NCBI GenBank assembly: GCA_937958015.1
Contig: CALGOA010000008.1
Span: 1 to 45,658, forward strand
Direction: 5' to 3'
DNA length: 45,658 bases
Source: an uncultured Acidimicrobiales bacterium
GTDB lineage: Bacteria > Actinomycetota > Acidimicrobiia > Acidimicrobiales > SZUA-35
The notes beneath the pieces are model-generated. The model was not told the origin of the DNA. It saw only the letters and a program-made list of their open reading frames with translations, and searched no databases. Shown one piece after another: positions 16,370 to 24,111 of this stretch (position 1 is its first letter; every line of letters starts with the position of its first letter). Both the position numbers and the translations under genes were made by a program.

Positions 16370-18043
16370 ATGGCTTCACTGCACGCCCGTTGGCTGGGAA
16401 CGGTGCCCTACGCCGAGGCGTGGGATCTCCAGCAGCAGCTGTTCAAAGGGCACAGTGATCATCTGCTGTTGCTCGAGCACCCGCCGGTCTACACCCGCGG
16501 GGTCCGAACCGACCCCGCGAACCTTCTGATCGATCCGACCGAGGTGGGCGCATCGGACATCACCGTCAACCGGGGCGGCGACGTCACCTTCCATGGACCG
16601 GGCCAGGTCGTGGGTTACCCCATCATGAACGTGCCCGGCAAACGGGGCGGCGGTATGGCCGACACGGTCGCCTACGTCACCACGGTTGAGCAGATCCTGA
16701 TCGACACGCTGGCCCGCTTCGGCCTGACGGCCGGGCGATTCGTCGGTTATCCCGGTGTCTGGTTGGAGCCCGACGGACCCAACGCACGCAAGATCGCAGC
16801 GATCGGCGTGCGGCTCAGTCGTGGTCGTTCGATGCATGGGTTCGCTCTGAACGTCAACACCGACCTCAGCTGGTTCGACCACATCGTCCCCTGCGGCATC
16901 GCGGACCATGGCGTCACCACCATGGCGGCCGAGGGTGTCGACGTCTCCCCCGCCGATGTTGCGCGTGTGCTCGCCGACCAGACGGCCAGCCACTTCGGAC
17001 GCAGCCTCGACCTGGCTTCGATCACCGAGCGGGTATCGGGTGACACCGACCTCAGTCTCTTCAGCCAGGGCGCCGGTGCCGGCGAGGCAATCAAGCCATC
17101 ACGTCCGTCGGAACAGTCACCGGATCACGGTGTGCCAGTCCGACTCAAGGGTCGACTGGCCGAAGCGGGCGTGACCGGTGGACTGTCGATCGGCGACCGC
17201 AAACCCGAATGGATGCGGGTGAAGCTCGAAACCGGGCCCAAGTACAACCAGCTGAAGAAGACCAGTCGAAAGCTCGACCTGGTCACGGTGTGCGAAGAAG
17301 CCGGCTGTCCCAACATCTTCGACTGTTGGAATGAGGGAACCGCCACGTTCATGCTGCTCGGCGAGCGCTGCACCCGAGCCTGCGGATTCTGCCTCGTCGA
17401 CACCCGCAAGCCCGAAGCGGTCGACGAGAACGAACCGAAACGGGTAGCGCAGGCCGTCGCAGAGCTCGGACTGAACTTCGCGGTCCTCACCATGGTTGCC
17501 CGTGACGACCTTCCCGACGGTGGCGCCCGGATCGTGGCCGACACCATTGCGGCCATTCGGGCGGAAAGCCCGGGCACCGGTGTCGAGGTACTGATCTCCG
17601 ATCTTCAGGGCAACGCCGACTCTCTGCAGGTGGTCGCAGATGCTCGACCCGATGTGTTCAACCACAACATCGAAACCGTGATTTCGATGCAACGGGCGGT
17701 GCGACCCTCGGCGGGGTATGCCCGTTCGCTCGCAGTGCTCTCTCGGGCCAAACAGGCCGGCCTCACCACCAAGAGTGGCATGATCGTGGGAATGGGCGAG
17801 TCCCCCGAACAGGTTCGACAGACCCTCACCGACCTTGCCGCGATCGGTATCGACATCGTCACCATCGGTCAGTACCTTCGCCCAACCACGCATCATCTCC
17901 CAATCGCCCGCTGGTGGGAACCGGCCGAGTTCGAGGAACTGAAACGCTTCGCTGAAGAGGATCTGGGTATCCCCCACGTCGAGTCCAGCCCGCTTACGCG
18001 GTCAAGTCATCACGCGGGATCTGCCGCCGCCAAGATCGCCTGA
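16370..18043 (+). CDS. lipBA: Fused octanoyltransferase-lipoyl synthase (LipB-LipA)
   Basis: 557 aa in one uninterrupted frame. Residues 1-220 are LipB: RGGDVTFHGPGQ (68-79), KIAAIGVRLSRG with Lys141, and Cys175 in PCGIADHGVTTM, the acyl-thioester Cys. A linker of about 35 residues joins LipA (about 256-557): auxiliary-cluster cysteines C308, C313, C319 (CX4CX5C), radical-SAM cysteines C334, C338, C341 (CX3CX2C), and the C-terminal RSS motif (544-546). The protein would move octanoyl from ACP to lipoyl domains and insert both sulfurs. In most bacteria these are two genes. All catalytic residues are intact and the fusion point shows no frameshift. Confidence 0.95.
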   Translation: MASLHARWLGTVPYAEAWDLQQQLFKGHSDHLLLLEHPPVYTRGVRTDPANLLIDPTEVGASDITVNRGGDVTFHGPGQVVGYPIMNVPGKRGGGMADTVAYVTTVEQILIDTLARFGLTAGRFVGYPGVWLEPDGPNARKIAAIGVRLSRGRSMHGFALNVNTDLSWFDHIVPCGIADHGVTTMAAEGVDVSPADVARVLADQTASHFGRSLDLASITERVSGDTDLSLFSQGAGAGEAIKPSRPSEQSPDHGVPVRLKGRLAEAGVTGGLSIGDRKPEWMRVKLETGPKYNQLKKTSRKLDLVTVCEEAGCPNIFDCWNEGTATFMLLGERCTRACGFCLVDTRKPEAVDENEPKRVAQAVAELGLNFAVLTMVARDDLPDGGARIVADTIAAIRAESPGTGVEVLISDLQGNADSLQVVADARPDVFNHNIETVISMQRAVRPSAGYARSLAVLSRAKQAGLTTKSGMIVGMGESPEQVRQTLTDLAAIGIDIVTIGQYLRPTTHHLPIARWWEPAEFEELKRFAEEDLGIPHVESSPLTRSSHHAGSAAAKIA

Positions 18044-18072
18044 CCGCGATTCTGACGGCGATTCTGTCGTCG

Positions 18073-18155
18073 CTCCAGCACATTCAGCCGAAAAATCGTT
18101 CAGCCAGCACAATCTATGCGCTGGCTGAACGATTTTTGGGTGTTTTGTGCTGGAG
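18073..18155. terminator. Nested bidirectional hairpin between lipBA and the E2 gene
   Basis: A perfect 18-bp stem AAAAATCGTTCAGCCAGC (18091-18108) pairs with 18120-18137 around an 11-nt loop; the A-run and T-run at its base give U-tracts in both directions. An outer 10-bp pair, CTCCAGCACA (18073-18082) with TGTGCTGGAG (18146-18155), encloses it. It lies between the convergent stops of lipBA and the E2 gene and fits a bidirectional intrinsic terminator. Confidence 0.85.
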
Positions 18156-19604
18156 TTATGCCAGTTCGCTGGTCCACTCGCGGGTCTCGAGGATCTCTTT
18201 GACCCGGGCCAGGAACGCTGCGGCGTAGGCACCATCGATGGCTCGGTGATCCCAAGCCATCGCCAACACGCCGACGCTGTGAATCACGATCGACTCGTTG
18301 CCGAAGCTGTCCTCCACCACGACCGGCTTGCGCTTCACCGCATCGGTGCTGAGGATCGCGACCTGGGGCTGGTTGATGATCGGAAACTGCATCATCGTGC
18401 CGTAGCTGCCGGCGTTGGTGAGGGTGAACGTGCCACCGACCAGTTCGTCGGGTGAGAGCGCCTTGCTCCGGGCCCGACGAGCCATGTCGCTGATCCCTCG
18501 GGCTACCGCACGCATGCGGAGGCCATCGGCGCCGCGCAGAACCGGAGCCAGAAGACCCTGGAAATCGAGGTCGACCGCCACGCCGAGGTTGACCTCGGAA
18601 TGCACGATCAGTTCGCCGTCGCCGACCGAAGCGTTCAGATGTGGGTACTCGCGCAGGGCATCGATGACCGCCCGGGAGATGAATGGCAGGTAGGTGAGGC
18701 TGAACCCCTCCTGGCCTTTGAACTCGGCGCCATGGGTGTTACGAATCTGTTCGACGTTCTCGTAGTCGACCTCGATCGCAGTGAGCGTGTGAGGGGCCAC
18801 GGCCTTCGACATCACCATGTGTTCGCCGGTACGTAGGCGAATGTTCGACAGCGGGACAACGGTGTCGCCCTGCCCGGCGTGTACCGCAGGCGCCTGGGCT
18901 GCTCGGGCCACCGGTGCCGCCGCGGGCGCCGGGGCTGCTGGCGCAGGAGCGGGAGCCGCAGGAGCCGCCGGTGCCGCAGGCGGTGCTGGACTTGCGGCCG
19001 CTCCGGCCGGCTGCAGACCGTTGGTTTCGATGTATCGCTGAACATCGTCGCGGCTGATGCGACCGCCGAGACCCGAACCGGTGATCTGGTCGGCGTCGAT
19101 TCCGTAGGTGTTGATCAGCCGCCGCACGACAGGCGAGAGAACCTTGCCCGCAGTGTTCGTTCCGGCAGCCCCCGAGGCCTGCTGAGGCTGAGGCTGAGCC
19201 GGCGGCGGAGGTGGAGGAGTCGGAGCTGCGGCCTGGGGCTCCGGTGGTGGCGGGGTGGCCGGAGCCGGTGGCGGAGGCGGCGGAGCGGCGGCCTCAGGCG
19301 CCGGGGTGGGCTCGGGGGCGGCTTCGGCAGCAGGGGCGGCCGGGGCAGCTTCAGCGGCTGGGGCGCCAGCGCCGTCCCCGACGAGGGCAAGGACCGTTCC
19401 GACGTCGACCGTTTCACCCTCGGGCACCTTGATCTCGGTCAGGGTGCCTGCCGATGTCGAGGGAACCTCGGTGTCGACCTTGTCGGTCGATACCTCGAAG
19501 AGGACCTCGTCGACCGCAACGGCGTCGCCGACATTCTTGAACCATCGGGTGATGGTTCCTTCGGTCACGGTTTCGCCCAGCTGGGGCATCTCAATTTCGG
19601 CCAC
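18156..19604 (-). CDS. sucB: 2-oxoacid dehydrogenase E2 (dihydrolipoamide acyltransferase)
   Basis: 482 aa from GTG 19604, with GAGGAG 11 nt upstream. Domains: one lipoyl domain (1-78, Lys42 in STDKVD), an Ala/Pro linker of about 75 residues, the E1/E3-binding domain (about 150-190, SPVVRRLINTYG), a second Ala/Pro linker, and the catalytic acyltransferase domain (about 255-482) with active-site DHRAIDG (452-458). It transfers the acyl group from lipoyl to CoA in the cytosolic dehydrogenase complex. In actinobacteria this E2 type often serves both pyruvate and 2-oxoglutarate complexes, so 'sucB' versus 'dlaT' cannot be settled. lpd lies just upstream on the same strand. Confidence 0.92.
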   Translation of the reverse strand: MAEIEMPQLGETVTEGTITRWFKNVGDAVAVDEVLFEVSTDKVDTEVPSTSAGTLTEIKVPEGETVDVGTVLALVGDGAGAPAAEAAPAAPAAEAAPEPTPAPEAAAPPPPPPAPATPPPPEPQAAAPTPPPPPPAQPQPQQASGAAGTNTAGKVLSPVVRRLINTYGIDADQITGSGLGGRISRDDVQRYIETNGLQPAGAAASPAPPAAPAAPAAPAPAPAAPAPAAAPVARAAQAPAVHAGQGDTVVPLSNIRLRTGEHMVMSKAVAPHTLTAIEVDYENVEQIRNTHGAEFKGQEGFSLTYLPFISRAVIDALREYPHLNASVGDGELIVHSEVNLGVAVDLDFQGLLAPVLRGADGLRMRAVARGISDMARRARSKALSPDELVGGTFTLTNAGSYGTMMQFPIINQPQVAILSTDAVKRKPVVVEDSFGNESIVIHSVGVLAMAWDHRAIDGAYAAAFLARVKEILETREWTSELA

Positions 19605-19649
19605 TGTCGAACAGCTCCTCGGATTGGTAGTCGGGTTTGGTTGAAAGAA

Positions 19650-21053
19650 TTAGTGCAGCGAACGGCCGGTGAGGGCCATCACGGTTTCGCCGAAGGTCTC
19701 GCTGAGGGTTGGGTGCGGTTGGATGAATGCGGCAGCCTCGTCGATCGTGGCTTCCCAGTTCACGGCCAGATAACCCTGACCGAGCTGTTCGGTGACCCAT
19801 GGTCCTGCCATATGGACGCCCACGATCCGGCCGCCGGTTCCGTCGGGAAGTTTCTCGGCCACGATCTTGACGAGTCCATCGGTGTCGCCAACGATCATCG
19901 CTCGACCATTCGCCGCGAAACGGTGTTTCGACACGACCACGTCGAGGCCACGTTCTTTGGCCTGTTCCTCGGTGAGGCCTGCGAATGCGACCTCGGGATG
20001 GCAGTACACACACCACGGCACGCTGTCGTAGTCGATGGGCATGACCTCTTCGCCGAGAATGTCCTTGATGGCGTTCATCCCCTCCACGAATGCGACGTGG
20101 GCGAGCTGGGCGGAATTGACGAGATCACCGACAGCCCAGACTCCCTCGACGCTGGTGCGTCCGATGGGGTCGGCCTTTACATGGCCCCGCTCGTCGACCT
20201 CGACCTGGGTTGCGTCGAGCCCGAGGGTCTCGCTCATCGGCCGGCGCCCGATACTCACCACCACCGTTTCGGCGGTCACCTGTTCTCCTTCGCCGAAGAA
20301 GACCGTGACACCTTCGGGACTGCTTTCCTGCCCGGTCACCATCACGCCGGTGTGCATGTCGATGCCCCGTTTCTTGAACGAGCGTTCCACCACCTTGCGA
20401 CAGTCGACGTCGGTGCTGAGGAGAATGTTCGGAGCGGCCTCGATGATCGTGACCTTGGTCCCCAGATCGCTCATCATCGATGCGAACTCACAGCCGATGG
20501 CTCCGCCGCCGATGACGATCGCCGAAGCCGGCAGCGCCGGAATCGACAACAGTTCGGTGGAGGTAACGATGCGACGGTCATCGATCGGGAAGTTCGGGAT
20601 GGTGCGGGCCTCGGATCCAGCCGCCAGGATCACGGCATCGCCGGTGATCTGCACGTCGCCGCTTTCGCCGCCGCTAATCGAAACGGTGCGGTGGTCGGCG
20701 CCGAGGGTTCCCTGGCCGTCGTAGACCGTGACCTTGCGCATCTTGAGCAACGACCCAACGCCGCCCACCAACTGGTCGATGATCTTCTGCTTGCGCTGCA
20801 TGACGGTGTCCCAGTTGACGCCGCTGGCCTCGGCGAGCACACCGAAGTCGCCAGCGTGATTCACCGTGCGGAACACCGCAGCGGTCTCCAGCAGCTCCTT
20901 GGCTGGGATGCAGCCCACGTTCAGGCAGGTCCCACCGAGTTTGTTGTACTCGATAATGGCGATATTCAGCCCGGCCGAGGCGCCGTACAACGCTGATGCG
21001 TAACCGCCCGGCCCACCTCCGATGACGACGACATCAAAATGGTTCTCTGACAC
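19650..21053 (-). CDS. lpdA: Dihydrolipoamide dehydrogenase (E3)
   Basis: 467 aa from GTG 21053. FAD motif GGGPGGYASA (12-21), redox pair Cys43/Cys48 in GGTCLNVGCIPAK, NAD motif VIGGGAIGCEFA, and HPTLSE near the C-terminus with the His/Glu couple. The enzyme reoxidises dihydrolipoyl groups of the E2 using NAD+. It lies 45 nt upstream of the E2 gene on the same strand, so E3 and E2 probably form an operon. Upstream of the GTG the frame stays open to 21128 without similarity. Confidence 0.95.
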   Translation of the reverse strand: MSENHFDVVVIGGGPGGYASALYGASAGLNIAIIEYNKLGGTCLNVGCIPAKELLETAAVFRTVNHAGDFGVLAEASGVNWDTVMQRKQKIIDQLVGGVGSLLKMRKVTVYDGQGTLGADHRTVSISGGESGDVQITGDAVILAAGSEARTIPNFPIDDRRIVTSTELLSIPALPASAIVIGGGAIGCEFASMMSDLGTKVTIIEAAPNILLSTDVDCRKVVERSFKKRGIDMHTGVMVTGQESSPEGVTVFFGEGEQVTAETVVVSIGRRPMSETLGLDATQVEVDERGHVKADPIGRTSVEGVWAVGDLVNSAQLAHVAFVEGMNAIKDILGEEVMPIDYDSVPWCVYCHPEVAFAGLTEEQAKERGLDVVVSKHRFAANGRAMIVGDTDGLVKIVAEKLPDGTGGRIVGVHMAGPWVTEQLGQGYLAVNWEATIDEAAAFIQPHPTLSETFGETVMALTGRSLH

Positions 21054-21118
21054 GGAATCACTGTAACCCCCCACGTCGGCGACCTGAACCGTCAACCGGC
21101 GCTGACTATTGTTTGCAC

Positions 21119-21757
21119 ATGCAAGCAACGGACTTGACCCTCTTTGAGTCCACCTTCCTGCTGGGCGTCACACCCGAGGGAAAGAAGTCGAGCTACCTCA
21201 GCTTTGCCCTCGGCGGTGCCCTCCTGGCCGACCTGGCCCTCCTCGAGCGCATCGAGTTGGTCACCGAACGCAAGAAGACATTCGTCGAGTCCCGCTCCAC
21301 AGCTTCCACCGGCATGCCGGTCCTCGACGAAGTGGGTGAGTTGATCGCCACGTCGAAACGTCGCAAACGGACCGAGGGATGGATCACCAAGATCAGCGGC
21401 AGGAAAGGGCTGGACCGAGCCTGCGCAGCGCGACTGATTGCAACCGGAATCCTGCAGGTGCACGACACCCGGGTGGCGGTCCTCTTTCCCAGCACTCGAT
21501 TCCCCGAGGTCCAACCCGGCCCGGAGACACACCTTCGATTCGCGATCGATCAGGCGGTGAATGGTGCCTACGCCGATCGGCGCACGGCCATACTCACCGG
21601 CATCGCCTATCGCAGCATGCTCATCAAACCAGAGGGTGACCGGGCCGCCAAGAAGGCGATTCGCCAACGGGTCGACGACCTCACCTCAGGCGATCCGCTG
21701 GCCAAAGCCGTCAAAGGTGCGATCGACGCCCAGATGGCCGCCCTCGGCGCCGCCTGA
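21119..21757 (+). CDS. GPP34 / GOLPH3-fold phosphoprotein-like protein
   Basis: 212 aa from ATG 21119; a TTG two codons earlier is an alternative. The N-terminus, DLTLFESTFLLGVTPEGKKS, followed by LSFALGGALLADLALLERIEL, and the GMPVLDEVGELIA strand match the GPP34 (Golgi phosphoprotein 3) family. The middle has a predicted helical region with KGLDRACAARLIATGILQV. In eukaryotes GOLPH3/Vps74 binds PI4P; actinobacterial copies are widespread and uncharacterised. The first gene rightward after lpdA, divergent from it. Confidence 0.8.
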   Translation: MQATDLTLFESTFLLGVTPEGKKSSYLSFALGGALLADLALLERIELVTERKKTFVESRSTASTGMPVLDEVGELIATSKRRKRTEGWITKISGRKGLDRACAARLIATGILQVHDTRVAVLFPSTRFPEVQPGPETHLRFAIDQAVNGAYADRRTAILTGIAYRSMLIKPEGDRAAKKAIRQRVDDLTSGDPLAKAVKGAIDAQMAALGAA

Positions 21758-21761
21758 GCGC

Positions 21762-21851
21762 CTACAGCGCAATCGCCAGCTGAACGGCCGAAGCAAGCAG
21801 AATCAGCAGGCCACAAGCCAGCGACAGTCCAAGCAACAGGCGGGTACTCAC
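21762..21851 (-). CDS. Putative 29-aa membrane peptide
   Basis: GTG 21851 to TAG 21762 encodes VSTRLLLGLSLACGLLILLAS followed by AVQLAIAL, a single hydrophobic helix with an Arg near the start. It fills the gap between the GPP34 gene and the epimerase gene on the opposite strand. GGGGAGG directly abuts the GTG, which is too close for a classical spacing; the TTG a few codons later would give about 13 nt. The hydrophobic pattern supports translation only weakly. Confidence 0.3.
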   Translation of the reverse strand: MSTRLLLGLSLACGLLILLASAVQLAIAL

Positions 21852-21924
21852 CTCCCCAATCGTAGGCCTCGTCGCCGCCCGAACCGGCAGCCGGGCGGGC
21901 AAAACGGGTAGGGTTTCAACCACT

Positions 21925-22821
21925 ATGGACGTAGCGATTACAGGTTCCAGTGGACTCATCGGCAAGCCGCTCAAGGCTGCCCTTCGCGAGGCCGGCCACC
22001 GACCCATCGGTCTGGTCCGTCGACCAGCCCGGGGCGAGGACGAGATCCGATATGACCCGGGGGCGGGCCAACTCGACGCGGCCTCGCTCGAAGGCGTCGA
22101 CGCGGTGATCAATCTGGCCGGTGCCGGAATCGGTGATTCACGCTGGACCGAAAAGTACAAGCAGGTATTGGTGGACAGCCGGGTCGACACCACCTCGCTG
22201 GTTGCCACCACGATCGCTGGGCTCAACAGCAAACCCAGCGTGTTCCTCTCGGGTTCGGCCATCGGCATTTACGGAGATCGCGCCGACACGGTCAACACCG
22301 AAGCCTCTCCCGCCGCCGACACCTTCCTGGCCGATCTGGTCGTCAAGTGGGAGGCGGCGGCTCAACCAGCTGTCGATGCCGACATCCGAACGGCCTTCCT
22401 TCGCACCGGCATCGTGCTCACCCCTCGGGGCGGTGCGCTGGCCAAACTGCTACCGCTGTTCAAGTTGGGGGTCGGCGGCAAGTTTGGCAACGGCAAGCAG
22501 TACATGAGCTGGATCAGCATCGTCGATCAGGTGGCAGCAATGGTCTACCTCCTCGACTCTGACATTTCCGGGCCGGTCAACCTCACCGCACCCACTCCGG
22601 TCACCAACGGCGAGTTCACCAAGACCCTCGCCGGTGTTCTCAAACGGCCAGCGATACTTCCGGTGCCGAAGTTCGGACCGTCACTGCTCCTGGGGGGTGA
22701 ACTGGTTCAGGCGCTGCTCTACGACAGCGCGCGCGTCGAACCCACCGTGCTCAATGCCAGCGACTACACCTACCAGTATCCCGGCCTCGAAGTGGCCCTG
22801 CGCGGCCTGCTCGGGAAGTAA
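21925..22821 (+). CDS. NAD-dependent epimerase, TIGR01777 (SDR39U1/YfcH) family
   Basis: 298 aa, ATG start. The N-terminal TGSSGLIGKPLKAAL (Rossmann), INLAGAGIGDSRWTEKYKQ and SGSAIGIYGDR are diagnostic of the TIGR01777 epimerase-like SDR family; WEAAAQPA and LRTGIVLTPRGGAL also match. YfcH-type members have no settled substrate. The stop is followed 2 nt later by the SRPBCC gene, so they form a pair. Confidence 0.88.
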   Translation: MDVAITGSSGLIGKPLKAALREAGHRPIGLVRRPARGEDEIRYDPGAGQLDAASLEGVDAVINLAGAGIGDSRWTEKYKQVLVDSRVDTTSLVATTIAGLNSKPSVFLSGSAIGIYGDRADTVNTEASPAADTFLADLVVKWEAAAQPAVDADIRTAFLRTGIVLTPRGGALAKLLPLFKLGVGGKFGNGKQYMSWISIVDQVAAMVYLLDSDISGPVNLTAPTPVTNGEFTKTLAGVLKRPAILPVPKFGPSLLLGGELVQALLYDSARVEPTVLNASDYTYQYPGLEVALRGLLGK

Positions 22822-22823
22822 CG

Positions 22824-23297
22824 ATGACACCGTCGATCGCCCCCGCCACCGCCGACATGGAAGCACGGGTCACCTCGGGATCCCGTCTCGTGAAGGCCAC
22901 ACCCGCCGAGATTTTTGATCTACTGGCCGACCCATCGAAACACGCCCTGATCGACGGGTCGGGGACGGTGCAGGGGTCGCGTTCGAGCGACCCCGAGCGA
23001 CTGTCGCTCGGCGCCACCTTCGGCATGAACATGAAGATGGGGGTGCCCTATCCGATGCAGAGCACGGTGAGCGAGTTCGTCGAGAACGAAGTGATCGAAT
23101 GGCACCACTTCGGACGGCATCGCTGGCGTTACGAGCTCGCTCCGGTCGACGGTGGAACGATGGTCACCGAACGATTCATTTGGGGAACGGCACTACTGCC
23201 GGCATTCCTCTACGAAATGGTCGGTTACCCGGAACGCCACCGAAAGAGCATCGATTCGACGCTCGAGAGGCTGGCTCAGCACTTCGCTGAAGATTAG
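22824..23297 (+). CDS. SRPBCC-family (START-like) protein
   Basis: 157 aa, ATG 22824. VKATPAEIFDLLADPSKHALIDGSG is the standard opening of polyketide-cyclase/SRPBCC proteins: a helix-grip fold that holds a hydrophobic ligand. Later motifs are VIEWHHFGRHRWRYELAP and the C-terminal helix. Ligand unknown. It is directly downstream of the epimerase. Its stop overlaps the minus-strand neighbour stop by 4 nt. Confidence 0.8.
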   Translation: MTPSIAPATADMEARVTSGSRLVKATPAEIFDLLADPSKHALIDGSGTVQGSRSSDPERLSLGATFGMNMKMGVPYPMQSTVSEFVENEVIEWHHFGRHRWRYELAPVDGGTMVTERFIWGTALLPAFLYEMVGYPERHRKSIDSTLERLAQHFAED

Positions 23298-24058
23298 ACC
23301 TTCAGCGGACCGAGGCGCAGCAGTCGCAACGTCGCATACGCGTGGTTGATCTCGGTCCGACGTTGTTGCACGTCGACCGATTCACTGGCGGCGATCTGCG
23401 CGATCATCGTTCCCCGGCTGCGTGTGACCTCGCCCCAGGTACAACCCACACCCAATCCGAGCGTATGAAGTAGCGGCGCCGCCTCCGGTCCGATCGGGCC
23501 GCGTTCGATGCTGGGCATCACGTCGCGATCCTCGGTCGAGCGCAGCGCCAGGTCAGCGGCTGGTGTCATGGTCGGTTGGCGCTCGGGATCGCCCGGAGCG
23601 ATCTCGATCAGGCCGTTTTCGGCAAGACCGGCGTAGATCATGGGAACGTCGGGGTACGACGCCTCGGGCTGTTCGACCGGGGCCGACGGAACATCCACCG
23701 CATCTTGGTCGGTGACTACATCCTCGGCAACGGGAGATTCGAAACCGGTGGGCATGGCCTGGTCGATCGGTGCCGCTGGAGCGTCCGCGTACGGCGGCTC
23801 CAGATCTTCACCCTGATCCTTCATCTGCTGAAGGAAGGGATCGCCCGCTTCGGCTACAACGTCGAGCAACTCGGCGGCGTAGGTCTCGGGGGTGTCGGGA
23901 ACCTCGACGTCCCGCCGACGTTCAACGCCCTGCAGCCAGGAATCATCCGAGGGAGCCTCGGGCGCACCGTCGAGCGTTGCGTCAGCGGCCACCTCTGAAT
24001 CGGTATCGGAACCGGCGGCCTCGGCGGCCTTTTTGCGAAGATTGTCTAAGAGACCCAC
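23294..24058 (-). CDS. Acidic protein with C-terminal J-like domain lacking HPD
   Basis: 254 aa from GTG 24058. A basic N-terminal helix (MGLLDNLRKKAAEAAG) is followed by about 170 residues of Asp/Glu/Pro/Ala-rich, probably disordered sequence. Residues about 198-250 (HTLGLGVGCTWGEVTRSRGTM, later RRTEINHAYATLRLLRLG) resemble the helix II-III layout of J domains: LGL.TW.EV.R. then ..IN.AYA.LR. The HPD tripeptide that stimulates Hsp70 is missing (AASESV stands there). A degenerate J domain is my inference; function unknown. rnhA lies 53 nt upstream on the same strand. Confidence 0.65.
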   Translation of the reverse strand: MGLLDNLRKKAAEAAGSDTDSEVAADATLDGAPEAPSDDSWLQGVERRRDVEVPDTPETYAAELLDVVAEAGDPFLQQMKDQGEDLEPPYADAPAAPIDQAMPTGFESPVAEDVVTDQDAVDVPSAPVEQPEASYPDVPMIYAGLAENGLIEIAPGDPERQPTMTPAADLALRSTEDRDVMPSIERGPIGPEAAPLLHTLGLGVGCTWGEVTRSRGTMIAQIAASESVDVQQRRTEINHAYATLRLLRLGPLKV

Positions 24059-24111
24059 GTGTTTCTATCGGCACATCGGGCGTCAGCCTTAGCCTCCGAT
24101 CCTCGCAACCG

